Positions 25,039 through 32,897 of a stretch of 64,000 nt of DNA are shown piece after piece. Positions within the stretch are counted from its first letter, which is position 1. The number at the start of each line of letters is the position of its first letter. The position numbers and the translations under genes are program-made. Under the pieces are notes generated by a model. That model made no database searches. It was not told where the DNA came from and was given only the letters and a program-made list of their open reading frames with translations. The DNA is from Sediminibacillus albus. Lineage in GTDB: Bacteria > Bacillota > Bacilli > Bacillales > Amphibacillaceae. The stretch covers positions 124,001-188,000 of the forward strand of contig NZ_FNFL01000004.1 in assembly GCF_900101125.1 (NCBI RefSeq), read 5' to 3'.

Positions 25039-26220
25039 GTGAGGAACTTCGAACAATCGAATTTATTAAAAAGGCTTCCGGATCAATTCTTTGCCAATTT
25101 AGTACAGAAAGTAAAGGAATTGACCGAAAAAGGGCATGATGTTATCAATTTGGGACAGGGGAATCCGGATCTGCCTACACCTGTTCATATTGTCCGGGAA
25201 CTGCAGGATGCGGCGGCCGACCCGGTAAACCATAAATATCCTCCTTTTCGCGGTTTCTCCTTTCTTAAGGATGCGGTTGCTTCCTTTTATAAGCAGGAAT
25301 ACAGTGTCGATATCGATGCGGAGAAGGAGGTTGCCATCCTGTTTGGTGCGAAAACGGGGTTGGTGGAGCTTGGCCAATGCCTGTTGAATCCGGGAGATGT
25401 GGCGTTGCTGCCAGATCCAGGCTACCCCGATTATATGTCAGGGATTGCCTTAGCAGATGTGAAGACGGAAACAATGCCTTTACTAAAAGAGAATGATTTT
25501 TTGCCTGATTATCAATCAATAGACAGAGAGGCACTGGATAAAGCTAAGTTAATGTTTTTGAATTATCCGAATAATCCAACAGCCGCTACAGCTTCCAAAG
25601 CTTTTTTTGATGAAACAGTCGAGCTGGCGTATCAGCACAATATTTGTGTCGTACATGATTTTGCCTATGGCGCTCTAGGATTTGACGGTGATAAGCCGCA
25701 AAGCTTCTTGCAGTCCGCAGGTGCAAAAGATGTGGGGGTTGAAATTTATACCTTGTCCAAAACTTATAACATGGCTGGCTGGAGGGTTGCCTTTGCAGTC
25801 GGAAATGCTTCTGTTATTGAAAGTATAAATTTATTACAGGATCATATGTATGTCAGTTTGTTTGGCGGAATTCAGGCTGCAGCAGCAAGAGCATTAACTG
25901 GGGAACAATCATCTGTCAAGAATCTGGTGAGTACGTATGAGGATAGAAGGAATCGGTTTATTTCTAAATTAAATGAAATAGGATGGAAAGCAGAAATGCC
26001 GAAAGGGACTTTCTTTGCCTGGCTGCCTGTTCCCAAAGGCTACACATCTGAAGAATTTGCTGATCTTTTATTAGAAGAGGCACATGTAGCGGTAGCGCCA
26101 GGGAAAGGATTTGGCAAGGCTGGAGAAGGTTATATTCGTGTCGGCCTGCTTGATAGCGCAGAAAGATTAGAGGAAGCGGTGGACCGAATCGCAGAATTGA
26201 ATCTTTTTAACGACTATTAA
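25039..26220 (+). CDS. mtnE: MtnE-type aminotransferase
   Basis: A 393-residue class I/II PLP aminotransferase. It has NLGQGNPDLPTPVHIV, KYPPFRGFSFLKDAVASFY, and the PLP lysine Lys241 in YTLSKTYNMAGWR; the N-terminal LPDQFFANLV fits B. subtilis MtnE (YkrV). MtnE transaminates 2-oxo-4-methylthiobutanoate to methionine at the end of methionine salvage. GTG start at 25039 with GGGAGAG. It is divergent from the dehydrogenase-mtnU operon. The other salvage genes (mtnA, mtnK, mtnW, mtnX, mtnB, mtnD) are not in this window. Confidence 0.85.
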   Translation: MRNFEQSNLLKRLPDQFFANLVQKVKELTEKGHDVINLGQGNPDLPTPVHIVRELQDAAADPVNHKYPPFRGFSFLKDAVASFYKQEYSVDIDAEKEVAILFGAKTGLVELGQCLLNPGDVALLPDPGYPDYMSGIALADVKTETMPLLKENDFLPDYQSIDREALDKAKLMFLNYPNNPTAATASKAFFDETVELAYQHNICVVHDFAYGALGFDGDKPQSFLQSAGAKDVGVEIYTLSKTYNMAGWRVAFAVGNASVIESINLLQDHMYVSLFGGIQAAAARALTGEQSSVKNLVSTYEDRRNRFISKLNEIGWKAEMPKGTFFAWLPVPKGYTSEEFADLLLEEAHVAVAPGKGFGKAGEGYIRVGLLDSAERLEEAVDRIAELNLFNDY

Positions 26221-26254
26221 TTTTCGGAAGATAGTTTCTTCCTTGAAATATAGG

Positions 26255-26288
26255 AAAGGCTGGTTCAGCTAACTGAGCCAGCCTTTTT
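26255..26288 (+). terminator. Terminator after mtnE
   Basis: AAAGGCTGGTTCAG pairs with CTGAGCCAGCCTTT (one G-U) around a CTAA loop, followed by five U residues. Confidence 0.85.
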
Positions 26289-26308
26289 ACGCTACTTTCG
26301 ATGATTTG

Positions 26309-27442
26309 TTAACTTACAGCACAGCGGTTGGGGCCTGCTTCCATTTGCTGCTGCTCGTGTGTATCAGGATTTATTTTACCAAGATTAACTAAGCGAATTT
26401 CCTGATAACTGTTTGGCTGGGGCGGAAGGTTCCCTGTAACCGCCTTATTAAATTGCTCAGGCGAGCTTATGTTCAACCGTTCGTTATTTAAATAAAGCTC
26501 TTCCAATGTGGATTGGACATTGCCTTGTTCGTTTAATTCGCCAATATTGCTAAAATGGGTGGGCAGAACATTCAAATGCTGCGGTAACCGAGGGAATCGG
26601 TCATATAAAGTGGAGTGTAAGTGCCCGGCCCATTCTGCAGCTTTCCCGGCAAGGTCTGGTCTCCCAATCGACTGAACAAACAAAGTGTCGCCGGTTAGTA
26701 AGTATTGATTGTCGACAATAAAGCTTGTGCTGCCGATTGTATGGCCTGGAGAGGATAGTACAGTTACCGTTTCGCTTTCCTCCCCGAATTTAATTTCCGA
26801 TCCGTTTTCTAATGGCTGATAGTCATAAACCGCTCCTTCGTCATCAGCAGGAGGAAACCAATAGTCCGCACCAACGGCTTCAGCCAATAAACTGCCGCCT
26901 GAGATATGGTCGGCGTGAAGGTGTGTATCTGCTACGTGTTTAATTGTCCAGCCATGTTCAGCTGCAAATGATTGATAGAATGTTGTCATACGACTGGCAT
27001 CAATGACGAGGGCTTCCTTTCCTGACACAATCATATAGGACAAGCATCCTTTTCCTAATCGGATGAATTGATAGACACTTCCTCCATTAGATAAGCTGCC
27101 AATCTTGACAGGCTCAAGATGCTCCCCCCAGCCAGTAATGCCATCTACCAAGTATGTAACATTTTCCATGCCTTCTCTCTCAAGGAGGGCCGTTGCTGTC
27201 TGCGCGGAGATGCCTTTGTAACAAACGATGAAAACAGGTTGAGTTTGAGGAAGTGACTGTTTCACTTTATTTGGGAAAGTTTGAATGTCAGCGAATGGAA
27301 CATTGATACTTTTGACGTGACGGCCGTCTATTTTCCAATCCTGATAATCCTCTTGCCGGCGAATATCAAGAATAAAAACCTCTTCCTGGTTTAAAATTCT
27401 ATGGGCCAGTTCTTTTACGGTTAAGGGTTTTAAACCACTCAT
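26309..27442 (-). CDS. Rhodanese-metallo-beta-lactamase fusion, ETHE1-like
   Basis: A 377-residue fusion. Residues 1-110 are a rhodanese domain with active-site Cys74 in IVCYKGISAQ. Residues about 120-330 are a metallo-beta-lactamase fold of the persulfide dioxygenase (ETHE1/YrkH) type, with THLHADH (174-179), SPGHT and LLTGDTLFV. Such fusions handle persulfide and thiosulfate sulfur; CstB of staphylococci has the two activities in the opposite order. The C-terminal 45 residues are extra. No sulfide-responsive regulator or sulfide:quinone reductase is adjacent. Substrate unproven. Confidence 0.85.
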   Translation of the reverse strand: MSGLKPLTVKELAHRILNQEEVFILDIRRQEDYQDWKIDGRHVKSINVPFADIQTFPNKVKQSLPQTQPVFIVCYKGISAQTATALLEREGMENVTYLVDGITGWGEHLEPVKIGSLSNGGSVYQFIRLGKGCLSYMIVSGKEALVIDASRMTTFYQSFAAEHGWTIKHVADTHLHADHISGGSLLAEAVGADYWFPPADDEGAVYDYQPLENGSEIKFGEESETVTVLSSPGHTIGSTSFIVDNQYLLTGDTLFVQSIGRPDLAGKAAEWAGHLHSTLYDRFPRLPQHLNVLPTHFSNIGELNEQGNVQSTLEELYLNNERLNISSPEQFNKAVTGNLPPQPNSYQEIRLVNLGKINPDTHEQQQMEAGPNRCAVS

Positions 27443-27566
27443 GTTCTCTCCTCCTCTTCTTTTTGAAGCAATTATAACAAATTTACTTGTTTGATGTTAA
27501 TGTATGCCCTTACCCGCGGCATTCTTCACTTAAACTTTACAAATTCTCATTTTTGTTACAAATAAT

Positions 27567-27608
27567 GCAGCCTAGCACTTTTCCCTAACAGGAATTGCTT
27601 TAGGCTGC
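27567..27608 (-). terminator. Terminator after thi uptake operon
   Basis: GCAGCCTA and TAGGCTGC pair on either side of a 26-base loop; on the minus strand ATTATTTG follows. It lies just after the tatD stop. Moderate support. Confidence 0.5.
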
Positions 27609-27631
27609 TGGCTCATTTGAGAATCCTGATG

Positions 27632-28408
27632 TTAAATAAGATAGAATCTTTTGGTGTTTTGATTGATCTGCTGGTAGACCGATTGAATTGTTGCTTGATG
27701 GAGTTCGGCAATTTTTGCAATGCTGGCATGGACCATTTTCGGGTGTGTCAAGCTCTGTTTAAAAGGGCCGCTGAAAGGCCAGGGGCCGTCTGTTTCCACC
27801 ATGAGGGAAGTTAGGGGGACTTGCCGCACCACATCGTGAATTTCCTTTTCGTACAAGCAGTCCGGTGTAACCGATATGCTGTAGCCATTTTCCACTATAC
27901 GCTGGATGGTAGCTGAGTCCCCTTTAAACCAGTGGAAATGGGCTTTTTCAATCGAATACTTTTCCAGTAAGCCACAGACAAAGGGAGCATCTTCATAAAT
28001 CGCGTGCATAACAATCGGTTTTTGAAAAGCAGCGGCGTGTTGAATAAATGATTCCAACAAATCCATATATGGTTCCACGGAAATTTCAGGCTTTTCTTTT
28101 CGTAAATAGTAAGGGAGCCCGACCTCACCGACAGCTGCCATACTTTTCAAGTTTTCACGCATGAAGGTGAATAGTCTGTCTAACTCTATATCAGTAGGCA
28201 GCACCTGTTCAGGGTGGTAACCAAAAGCGGGATATATTCTGTGGTCAAGCGCAGCTAACTCCAAAGTCCTTTCAGCTGAAGCGAGGTGGTTTGACACAGA
28301 TATTAAAGCTTCTACCTGGTATTCCTGAAGCTCCTTCAGCAGCTGGATTTGTTGGCTATCTGTGTACATATCTAGATGGATATGGCTATCTATAACAGCA
28401 AAGCTCAT
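27632..28408 (-). CDS. TatD-family metal-dependent hydrolase
   Basis: A 258-residue TIM-barrel amidohydrolase-fold protein. The metal-binding IDSHIHLD (His9, His11), GEVGLPYY with the bridging Glu, PIVMHAIYED, and VETDGPWPF blocks are those of TatD-like hydrolases. Best-studied relatives are DNases or D-aminoacyl hydrolases. The start overlaps the thiZ stop by four bases, making it the last gene of the TPP-controlled uptake operon. That context suggests a role in processing an imported thiamine breakdown product, but this is inference. Confidence 0.85.
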   Translation of the reverse strand: MSFAVIDSHIHLDMYTDSQQIQLLKELQEYQVEALISVSNHLASAERTLELAALDHRIYPAFGYHPEQVLPTDIELDRLFTFMRENLKSMAAVGEVGLPYYLRKEKPEISVEPYMDLLESFIQHAAAFQKPIVMHAIYEDAPFVCGLLEKYSIEKAHFHWFKGDSATIQRIVENGYSISVTPDCLYEKEIHDVVRQVPLTSLMVETDGPWPFSGPFKQSLTHPKMVHASIAKIAELHQATIQSVYQQINQNTKRFYLI

Positions 28409-29142
28409 ATCATTCCCCTCAATTCATTGTATATTTTCTTTTTCCAGCGCAAAAAATCTTCTGTGAGAACAATGGATTCCCGTCTTGGTCTCGCAAAAGG
28501 GATGGTAAAGACAGCCTTGACCTGGGCTGGCCTGCTGGATAAAACAATAATTCGATCAGATAAGTAAAGTGCTTCTTCAATGTTATGGGTCACAAATAAT
28601 ATGGAGCGCTTATGCTCCTCCCAGATGGACAAGAGCCATTGCTGCATTTCCAATCGAGTAAATTCATCGAGAGCGGAAAATGGTTCATCAAGGCAAATCA
28701 ACGATTGCGGACTAAGCATACTGCGGATAAACGCAGCCCTTTGCTTCATTCCTCCGGACAGCTGATCAGGATAAGCATGCTCATAGCCTGATAAGCCTGC
28801 CTTTGCAATCATTTCGAGAGCTCCCTGTTCATCTTTTTTGCCGAGAAGCTCTTCCCCGAGCATGACGTTTTCCAGAATCGTCCGCCAGGGAAGCAAGGAG
28901 GAACTCTGTGGCATATAGCTAATCGCCCCTCTTTTCCCGTTAATCAAACTGCTTTCCATACGGATTTCGCCATTGTCTGGCTGGAGCAAGCCGCCAATCA
29001 AATGGAACAGCGTGCTTTTTCCGCTTCCCGATGGACCAACAATCGACACAAATTCCGCATGATCGATAGAAAAAGAAAGGTCTTTTAACACTTTTTTATC
29101 GCCGAATGATTTGCAAATATTAATAAGAGATAAACTAGCCAT
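28405..29142 (-). CDS. thiZ: Thiamine-precursor ABC transporter ATPase
   Basis: A 245-residue ATP-binding subunit of the nitrate/taurine/ThiZ type: Walker A GPSGSGKST, Q-loop YMPQSSSLLPW, signature QLSGGMKQR, Walker B LICLDEPFSALDE, and H-loop VTHNIEEAL. The frame is open upstream to 29205, but the ATG at 29142, with AAGGGAG and an eight-base overlap with thiX, is the start. It powers import of N-formyl-aminopyrimidine or a related HMP precursor together with ThiX and ThiY (established for Bacillus halodurans ThiXYZ; here inferred from the riboswitch and gene order). Confidence 0.85.
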   Translation of the reverse strand: MASLSLINICKSFGDKKVLKDLSFSIDHAEFVSIVGPSGSGKSTLFHLIGGLLQPDNGEIRMESSLINGKRGAISYMPQSSSLLPWRTILENVMLGEELLGKKDEQGALEMIAKAGLSGYEHAYPDQLSGGMKQRAAFIRSMLSPQSLICLDEPFSALDEFTRLEMQQWLLSIWEEHKRSILFVTHNIEEALYLSDRIIVLSSRPAQVKAVFTIPFARPRRESIVLTEDFLRWKKKIYNELRGMI

Positions 29143-29902
29143 TATTTTTTGCTCCCTTCGTTTTCCAGCGAACCGTCCATCTTTCCAGAAGAATAATAAA
29201 AGCAAAAAAAATCAGACATAAAGCCATGATTAAAAAGATAGCCACAAAAACCCGGTCAGTGCGGAAGGACGAGGAGGCTAACGTCATATAAACACCGATG
29301 CCTTGTTTGGCACCGAGCCACTCGGAAATAACTGCTCCCATCACACTATAGGTCGCCGATATTTTTAAACCGGAAAACAATGCAGGCAAAGCAAACGGCC
29401 ACTCCAGCTTCCTGAAAATTTGTCCTTTGGTTGCGCCGGCCATTTTCATGTAATGCATCAAATCTGCGTCCGTTTGTTTAAAACCATCCATTGCCGCAAC
29501 AGCAATGGGGAAAAAGCAAACTAACGTAATGACAATCAATTTCGGCAACACGCCAAAGCCAAACCAAATAACTAGTAACGGTGCCAGGACAATAATCGGG
29601 ACATTCTGCGACAAAATCATTAATGGGTAAAGTGTATCCCTTAGTTTTGGCAGTAAATGCAGGCAGATAGCCACAGCTATACCGATAATCGTACCAATGG
29701 AAAAGCCAACGATTGTTAAACGGATCGTCGACCATAGGTGGTAGCGGTAATCAGGCCAGCCAGCAATTCCCTCCTGCCAAATTTGTGAAGGGGAAGGCAG
29801 CAGCCAGGATGGCACTTCAAACAGCAAACTTGCTGCTTCCCAAAGGAGAAATAGAAGGATGATGGCCGATACCGGCCTCCATCCTTTCCGAAAAGCTGTC
29901 AT
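29135..29902 (-). CDS. thiX: Thiamine-precursor ABC transporter permease
   Basis: A 255-residue BPD-type permease with six helices. The EAA-type cytoplasmic loop runs MKMAGATKGQIFRKLEWPFA around residues 160-180 and docks the ThiZ ATPase. PSPSQIWQEG in the N-terminal part is typical of the ThiX/SsuC/TauC group. It overlaps the thiamine-binding protein gene by four bases upstream and thiZ by eight downstream, so translation is coupled along the operon. Substrate assignment rests on the TPP riboswitch. Confidence 0.85.
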   Translation of the reverse strand: MTAFRKGWRPVSAIILLFLLWEAASLLFEVPSWLLPSPSQIWQEGIAGWPDYRYHLWSTIRLTIVGFSIGTIIGIAVAICLHLLPKLRDTLYPLMILSQNVPIIVLAPLLVIWFGFGVLPKLIVITLVCFFPIAVAAMDGFKQTDADLMHYMKMAGATKGQIFRKLEWPFALPALFSGLKISATYSVMGAVISEWLGAKQGIGVYMTLASSSFRTDRVFVAIFLIMALCLIFFAFIILLERWTVRWKTKGAKNNG

Positions 29903-30192
29903 GGGTGGTATTTCTCCGTTAATTTATCCATCGAGGCTCCGCTTGGCTGGTAGAGCACTTTGATTTGGGAAATAACATTACTGCTTCCAATCTCAATCAT
30001 CTTTTTATTCATTTTTTCAATAACGGAAAAGAGTTCAGTCAGTTCACCTTCCATGGTGGTTTCCAATGGATGGACTTTATAGGCGACACCTGCTTCCTCA
30101 ATGACAGCAATTGCTTCGTCTACATAGGGAATTACGCTTTCTCCATTTTTGGTCTTGGGAATAATTTGAATGCTAACTAGTGAATCAGCCAT
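29899..30192 (-). CDS. MTH1187/YkoF-type thiamine-binding protein
   Basis: A 97-residue ferredoxin-like protein of the MTH1187/DUF77 family, related to the YkoF domain that binds thiamine or HMP. SLVSIQIIPKTKNGESVIPYVDEAI and AGVAYKVHPLETTMEGELTE contain the family's conserved ligand-side residues (shown here only in part by position: 4-18 and 34-52). It lies four bases after thiY and overlaps thiX. It may buffer or scavenge pyrimidine/thiamine in the cytosol, or modulate the transporter. Its presence supports the thiamine role of the operon. Confidence 0.85.
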   Translation of the reverse strand: MADSLVSIQIIPKTKNGESVIPYVDEAIAVIEEAGVAYKVHPLETTMEGELTELFSVIEKMNKKMIEIGSSNVISQIKVLYQPSGASMDKLTEKYHP

Positions 30193-30195
30193 CTT

Positions 30196-31191
30196 TTAGT
30201 CCTCCTTGTTTGGCAAAAACTGATTGGTGAATGCTTTGTCTGCTTCTAATTCATGATCCAATAGTTCGTTTTCGTACATCCATTCAGCGTAGTTTTCCCA
30301 GGTTTCCTGCTTTTGTTCGCCCCAGCGGCTTGCATCATCCTGATATTTTGGAGACAGCCATTCCTGGCTGGCTTTGACCAGTTCCGCATCCAAATCAGGG
30401 ACTGCTTCAATCAAGATATCTGCTGCCTCATCAGGATGGTCAATCGCAAATTGATAGCCTTTGGATACCGCCGAGACAAAGGCCTTTACCGTTTTAGGAT
30501 CATTTTTTATCGTGTTTTCACTGGCAGTAAGGACAGGAGTATAATAATCAAGCTTTTCCGAGTAATCGGTCAAGTAAAGCATATTTAGTTCTTCTCCGCG
30601 AAGTTCAGCCTCTACGCCGGTCCATCCGTAATATATCCAGGCAAAATCGATATCACGTTCCACAGCAGTGAAGAAATCAGTATCCCCCATGTTAATAATA
30701 TCGACTGTTTCCGCATTTGCATTTTCCTGCTTCATTAAGGAAGAGATGACAGCTTTCTCTACCGGAGCTCCCCACCCGCCATACGTTTTCCCTTCAAAGT
30801 CTTTTGGAGAAGTGATGCCCTTATTGACCGGGGAGGCAAAACCAGAAGTGTTGTGCTGAATGATTGCTGCTATCGAAACAATGGGAATGTCCTGTACCCG
30901 GGCTTCTGTTAATGTTTCCTGGGCGCTTACCCCGAAATCAGCTTTGCCGGAGGCCACAAGTTGATCTGCTCCCGCTTCACCTGGCATGATTATCTCTACA
31001 TTAAGTCCTTCTTCTTCAAAAAAACCTTGGTCTTGCGCTGCATACAAACCAGTATGATTGGTATTCGGTGTCCAATCCAATACGAGCGAAACATTCTGTA
31101 ACGCTTGCGGATCTTCCTGCTGGCTGGCATTGTTTTCGCTGCTGCATCCTGCTGCGATTAAGATTGCTAAAATCATTAGTGCTTTTTTCAT
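30196..31191 (-). CDS. thiY: Thiamine-precursor binding lipoprotein
   Basis: A 331-residue NMT1/THI5-type solute-binding protein. The signal peptide MKKALMILAILIAAGC ends in a lipobox-like IAAGC, so it is anchored outside the membrane. SLVLDWTPNTNHTGLYAAQD followed by GFFEEEGLNVEI is the strong THI5/ThiY signature. It should capture N-formyl-aminopyrimidine or HMP. The open frame reaches 31260, but the ATG at 31191 with AGGGGGAAA is the proper start and exposes the signal peptide. First gene after the TPP riboswitch. Confidence 0.9.
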   Translation of the reverse strand: MKKALMILAILIAAGCSSENNASQQEDPQALQNVSLVLDWTPNTNHTGLYAAQDQGFFEEEGLNVEIIMPGEAGADQLVASGKADFGVSAQETLTEARVQDIPIVSIAAIIQHNTSGFASPVNKGITSPKDFEGKTYGGWGAPVEKAVISSLMKQENANAETVDIINMGDTDFFTAVERDIDFAWIYYGWTGVEAELRGEELNMLYLTDYSEKLDYYTPVLTASENTIKNDPKTVKAFVSAVSKGYQFAIDHPDEAADILIEAVPDLDAELVKASQEWLSPKYQDDASRWGEQKQETWENYAEWMYENELLDHELEADKAFTNQFLPNKED

Positions 31192-31330
31192 CCTATTTCC
31201 CCCTTGCTGAATGTTAATAAAGCTTAAACGCAAGTAAACTAGAAACAGGGAACATATCAATTACCTTCTGGTTTATCGACGGTGACAGTTTGTGTATGTC
31301 AGGCTATTCAGCCGGCTGCTTTTATCCATA

Positions 31331-31360
31331 AAAAAACACCATAGGTTCCTACCTAGGGTG
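31331..31360 (-). terminator. TPP riboswitch terminator, uptake operon
   Basis: On the minus strand CACCCTAGGT pairs with ACCTATGGTG (one mismatch) around a four-base loop and is followed by seven U residues (31336 downward). Confidence 0.85.
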
Positions 31361-31386
31361 CATATCATCACATAACTACCGTCAAA

Positions 31387-31485
31387 ATATGTTCCCTACG
31401 CTGGTTTCAGCCAGATCAGGTTCCAAGGGTCTGTATCTATACGGATACGATCTCAACCAGCAAATACTGGTCCCCCTACATGTAC
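31387..31485 (-). ncRNA. TPP riboswitch before thiY
   Basis: Minus strand shows ATGTAGGGGGACC, GGTTGAGATC, ACCCTTGGAACCTGATCTGG and ACCAGCGTAGGGAACAT, the full THI-element core. The P3 extension carries a GTATCCGTATAGATAC hairpin. With the terminator at 31331 it should repress thiY-thiX-thiZ-tatD when TPP is plentiful. The remaining 31486-31578 stretch shows nothing recognisable. Confidence 0.94.
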
Positions 31486-31578
31486 AACTATTTAATTGGT
31501 TTAATCTTTATTACAATCTTAACTTTGCCATAGCTGTTTTAATTTTTCAATAGATATTACATACTTAACAAAAGCTTA

Positions 31579-32508
31579 CTACTGCTTTTCGTTACGCTGC
31601 CTGGCTTTTTTTATGATAAAAAAGGCAATCGTGCCTATGACAGCAAGTAGAATTAAGATAGGCAAGTTACCGATAAGGAAGACGAACAAGCCGGAGAAAG
31701 CGGAAAGCAGCACATTTATACTTTTCATAAACTGCTCTTTTGTTTTATCCCAAGTGTTTAAATTGTCATTATCCACACCAGAGATCTTAACATTATATTC
31801 CTGCAAATGGATGGTGACGGTTGCTAAGTCTACTTTGTTATCCAAATAGCGAATCCGTCCAGTAATAGTCTCGATTTCTTCTTGGATGCTTGCCAGGTCA
31901 TTTGATATCTTTAATAAATCTTCTGTTTTTTTTGCCTCCTCCATAAAAGCCAGCAGGCGTTCTTCAACAGCCTGTTTGGTCTTAAGGCGGGATTGCAAGT
32001 CAACATATTCTTCCGTGACATCCTGCCCGGTTATTGAGTTTTCCAAAACTTTGCTGCTGCCTTCCTCAACAAAGTCTATAAAGCTTTGGAAATGTTTTTG
32101 CGGAATTCGTGCGGTAATATGACCCTGTGTAAAATCTTCGTCAGAACCTTCATGCGTATTCGATTCTACAATATACCCCCCGGCTTCTGATACTTGGGCT
32201 TGAAAGTCGGAAAAAGACTGCTGGTAATCCTTGACTTCAACTCGCAGGTTAGCATTATAAATCACCTTTCGATTCGTCTGTGCCGCCTCACTAGTAACCG
32301 CAGACTCCTTTGATTCCTGCTTATTTAGTTTGGCCCCATCTGCTGTTCCCTGGCTTTCCTCACCCGTTTCACTATTCTCATATTCGGCAGTTTCGGAAGC
32401 GGTATCCCCGGCAATTTCCGTTGATTCTTTTAGCTCCGAATCGTTACTGCAGCCTGCCAGGTACACACTAAAGCCTAGAACCAATAAAATAAGAAACCAT
32501 TTTTTCAT
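31579..32508 (-). CDS. DUF4349 lipoprotein
   Basis: A 309-residue lipoprotein: signal peptide with lipobox VYLAGCSND, a low-complexity acidic linker (about 25-78), the DUF4349 domain starting RKVIYNANLRVEVKDYQQSF, a coiled coil (about 172-215), and a C-terminal membrane helix (about 279-300, IGNLPILILLAVIGTIAFF) with a basic tail. Function unknown; such proteins are often seen near envelope-stress genes. Monocistronic with its own upstream palindrome at 32551. ATG at 32508 with AAAGGGTGG. Confidence 0.88.
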   Translation of the reverse strand: MKKWFLILLVLGFSVYLAGCSNDSELKESTEIAGDTASETAEYENSETGEESQGTADGAKLNKQESKESAVTSEAAQTNRKVIYNANLRVEVKDYQQSFSDFQAQVSEAGGYIVESNTHEGSDEDFTQGHITARIPQKHFQSFIDFVEEGSSKVLENSITGQDVTEEYVDLQSRLKTKQAVEERLLAFMEEAKKTEDLLKISNDLASIQEEIETITGRIRYLDNKVDLATVTIHLQEYNVKISGVDNDNLNTWDKTKEQFMKSINVLLSAFSGLFVFLIGNLPILILLAVIGTIAFFIIKKARQRNEKQ

Positions 32509-32550
32509 GTTTTGACCACCCTTTAGTTTTTTAAATAGACGCTAGCACAC

Positions 32551-32566
32551 GGTGTAAAGTTACACC
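32551..32566. promoter_or_regulatory. Palindrome upstream of DUF4349 gene
   Basis: GGTGTAA and TTACACC form a perfect 7-bp inverted repeat with an AG spacer, 43 bases before the lipoprotein start. It looks like a repressor operator, but no matching site was found elsewhere in the window and the regulator is unknown. Confidence 0.35.
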
Positions 32567-32720
32567 AGCTCCTTACTATTGCTGTGATATTGGTCCGGGA
32601 AGTCAGGAGAATGAATAAGCTATACAAGAAAATTAATTTTTATAAAAATGGGCAGTGGGCCATAATCACACTTCATACGGATTATCATAAAAATAAAGTA
32701 GCGCTAAATAAGCTAAAAAA

Positions 32721-32840
32721 TGCATAAAATATTGCAACTAAAAGGGATTGAAAGTCACGAAGATTCCGTTCAGGTAAGTTTTCTTGTAAAAATATTTATT
32801 TATGGTTGAATTAATATACTTAATAGTGCATAATAATTCA
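32721..32840 (+). promoter_or_regulatory. Two ARG-box-like sites upstream of argG
   Basis: TGCATAATAATTCA at 32827-32840 matches the ArgR/AhrC box TGAATAATAATTCA except for one base. TGCATAAAATATTGCA at 32721-32736 is a weaker, near-palindromic candidate. Both lie in the 389-base gap before argG and would let arginine-bound AhrC repress the operon. Promoter boxes in this AT-rich stretch are too many to choose between. Confidence 0.5.
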
Positions 32841-32897
32841 TACGCAACCAACTCAATTAATCTATAAATATATAAACAGCAGAAGGGGAGATTTTTA

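Noticed and set aside
32581-32720. Possible T-box or riboswitch before argG
   Set aside because: No T-box core or conserved aptamer element; only AT-rich sequence and ARG-box-like sites.
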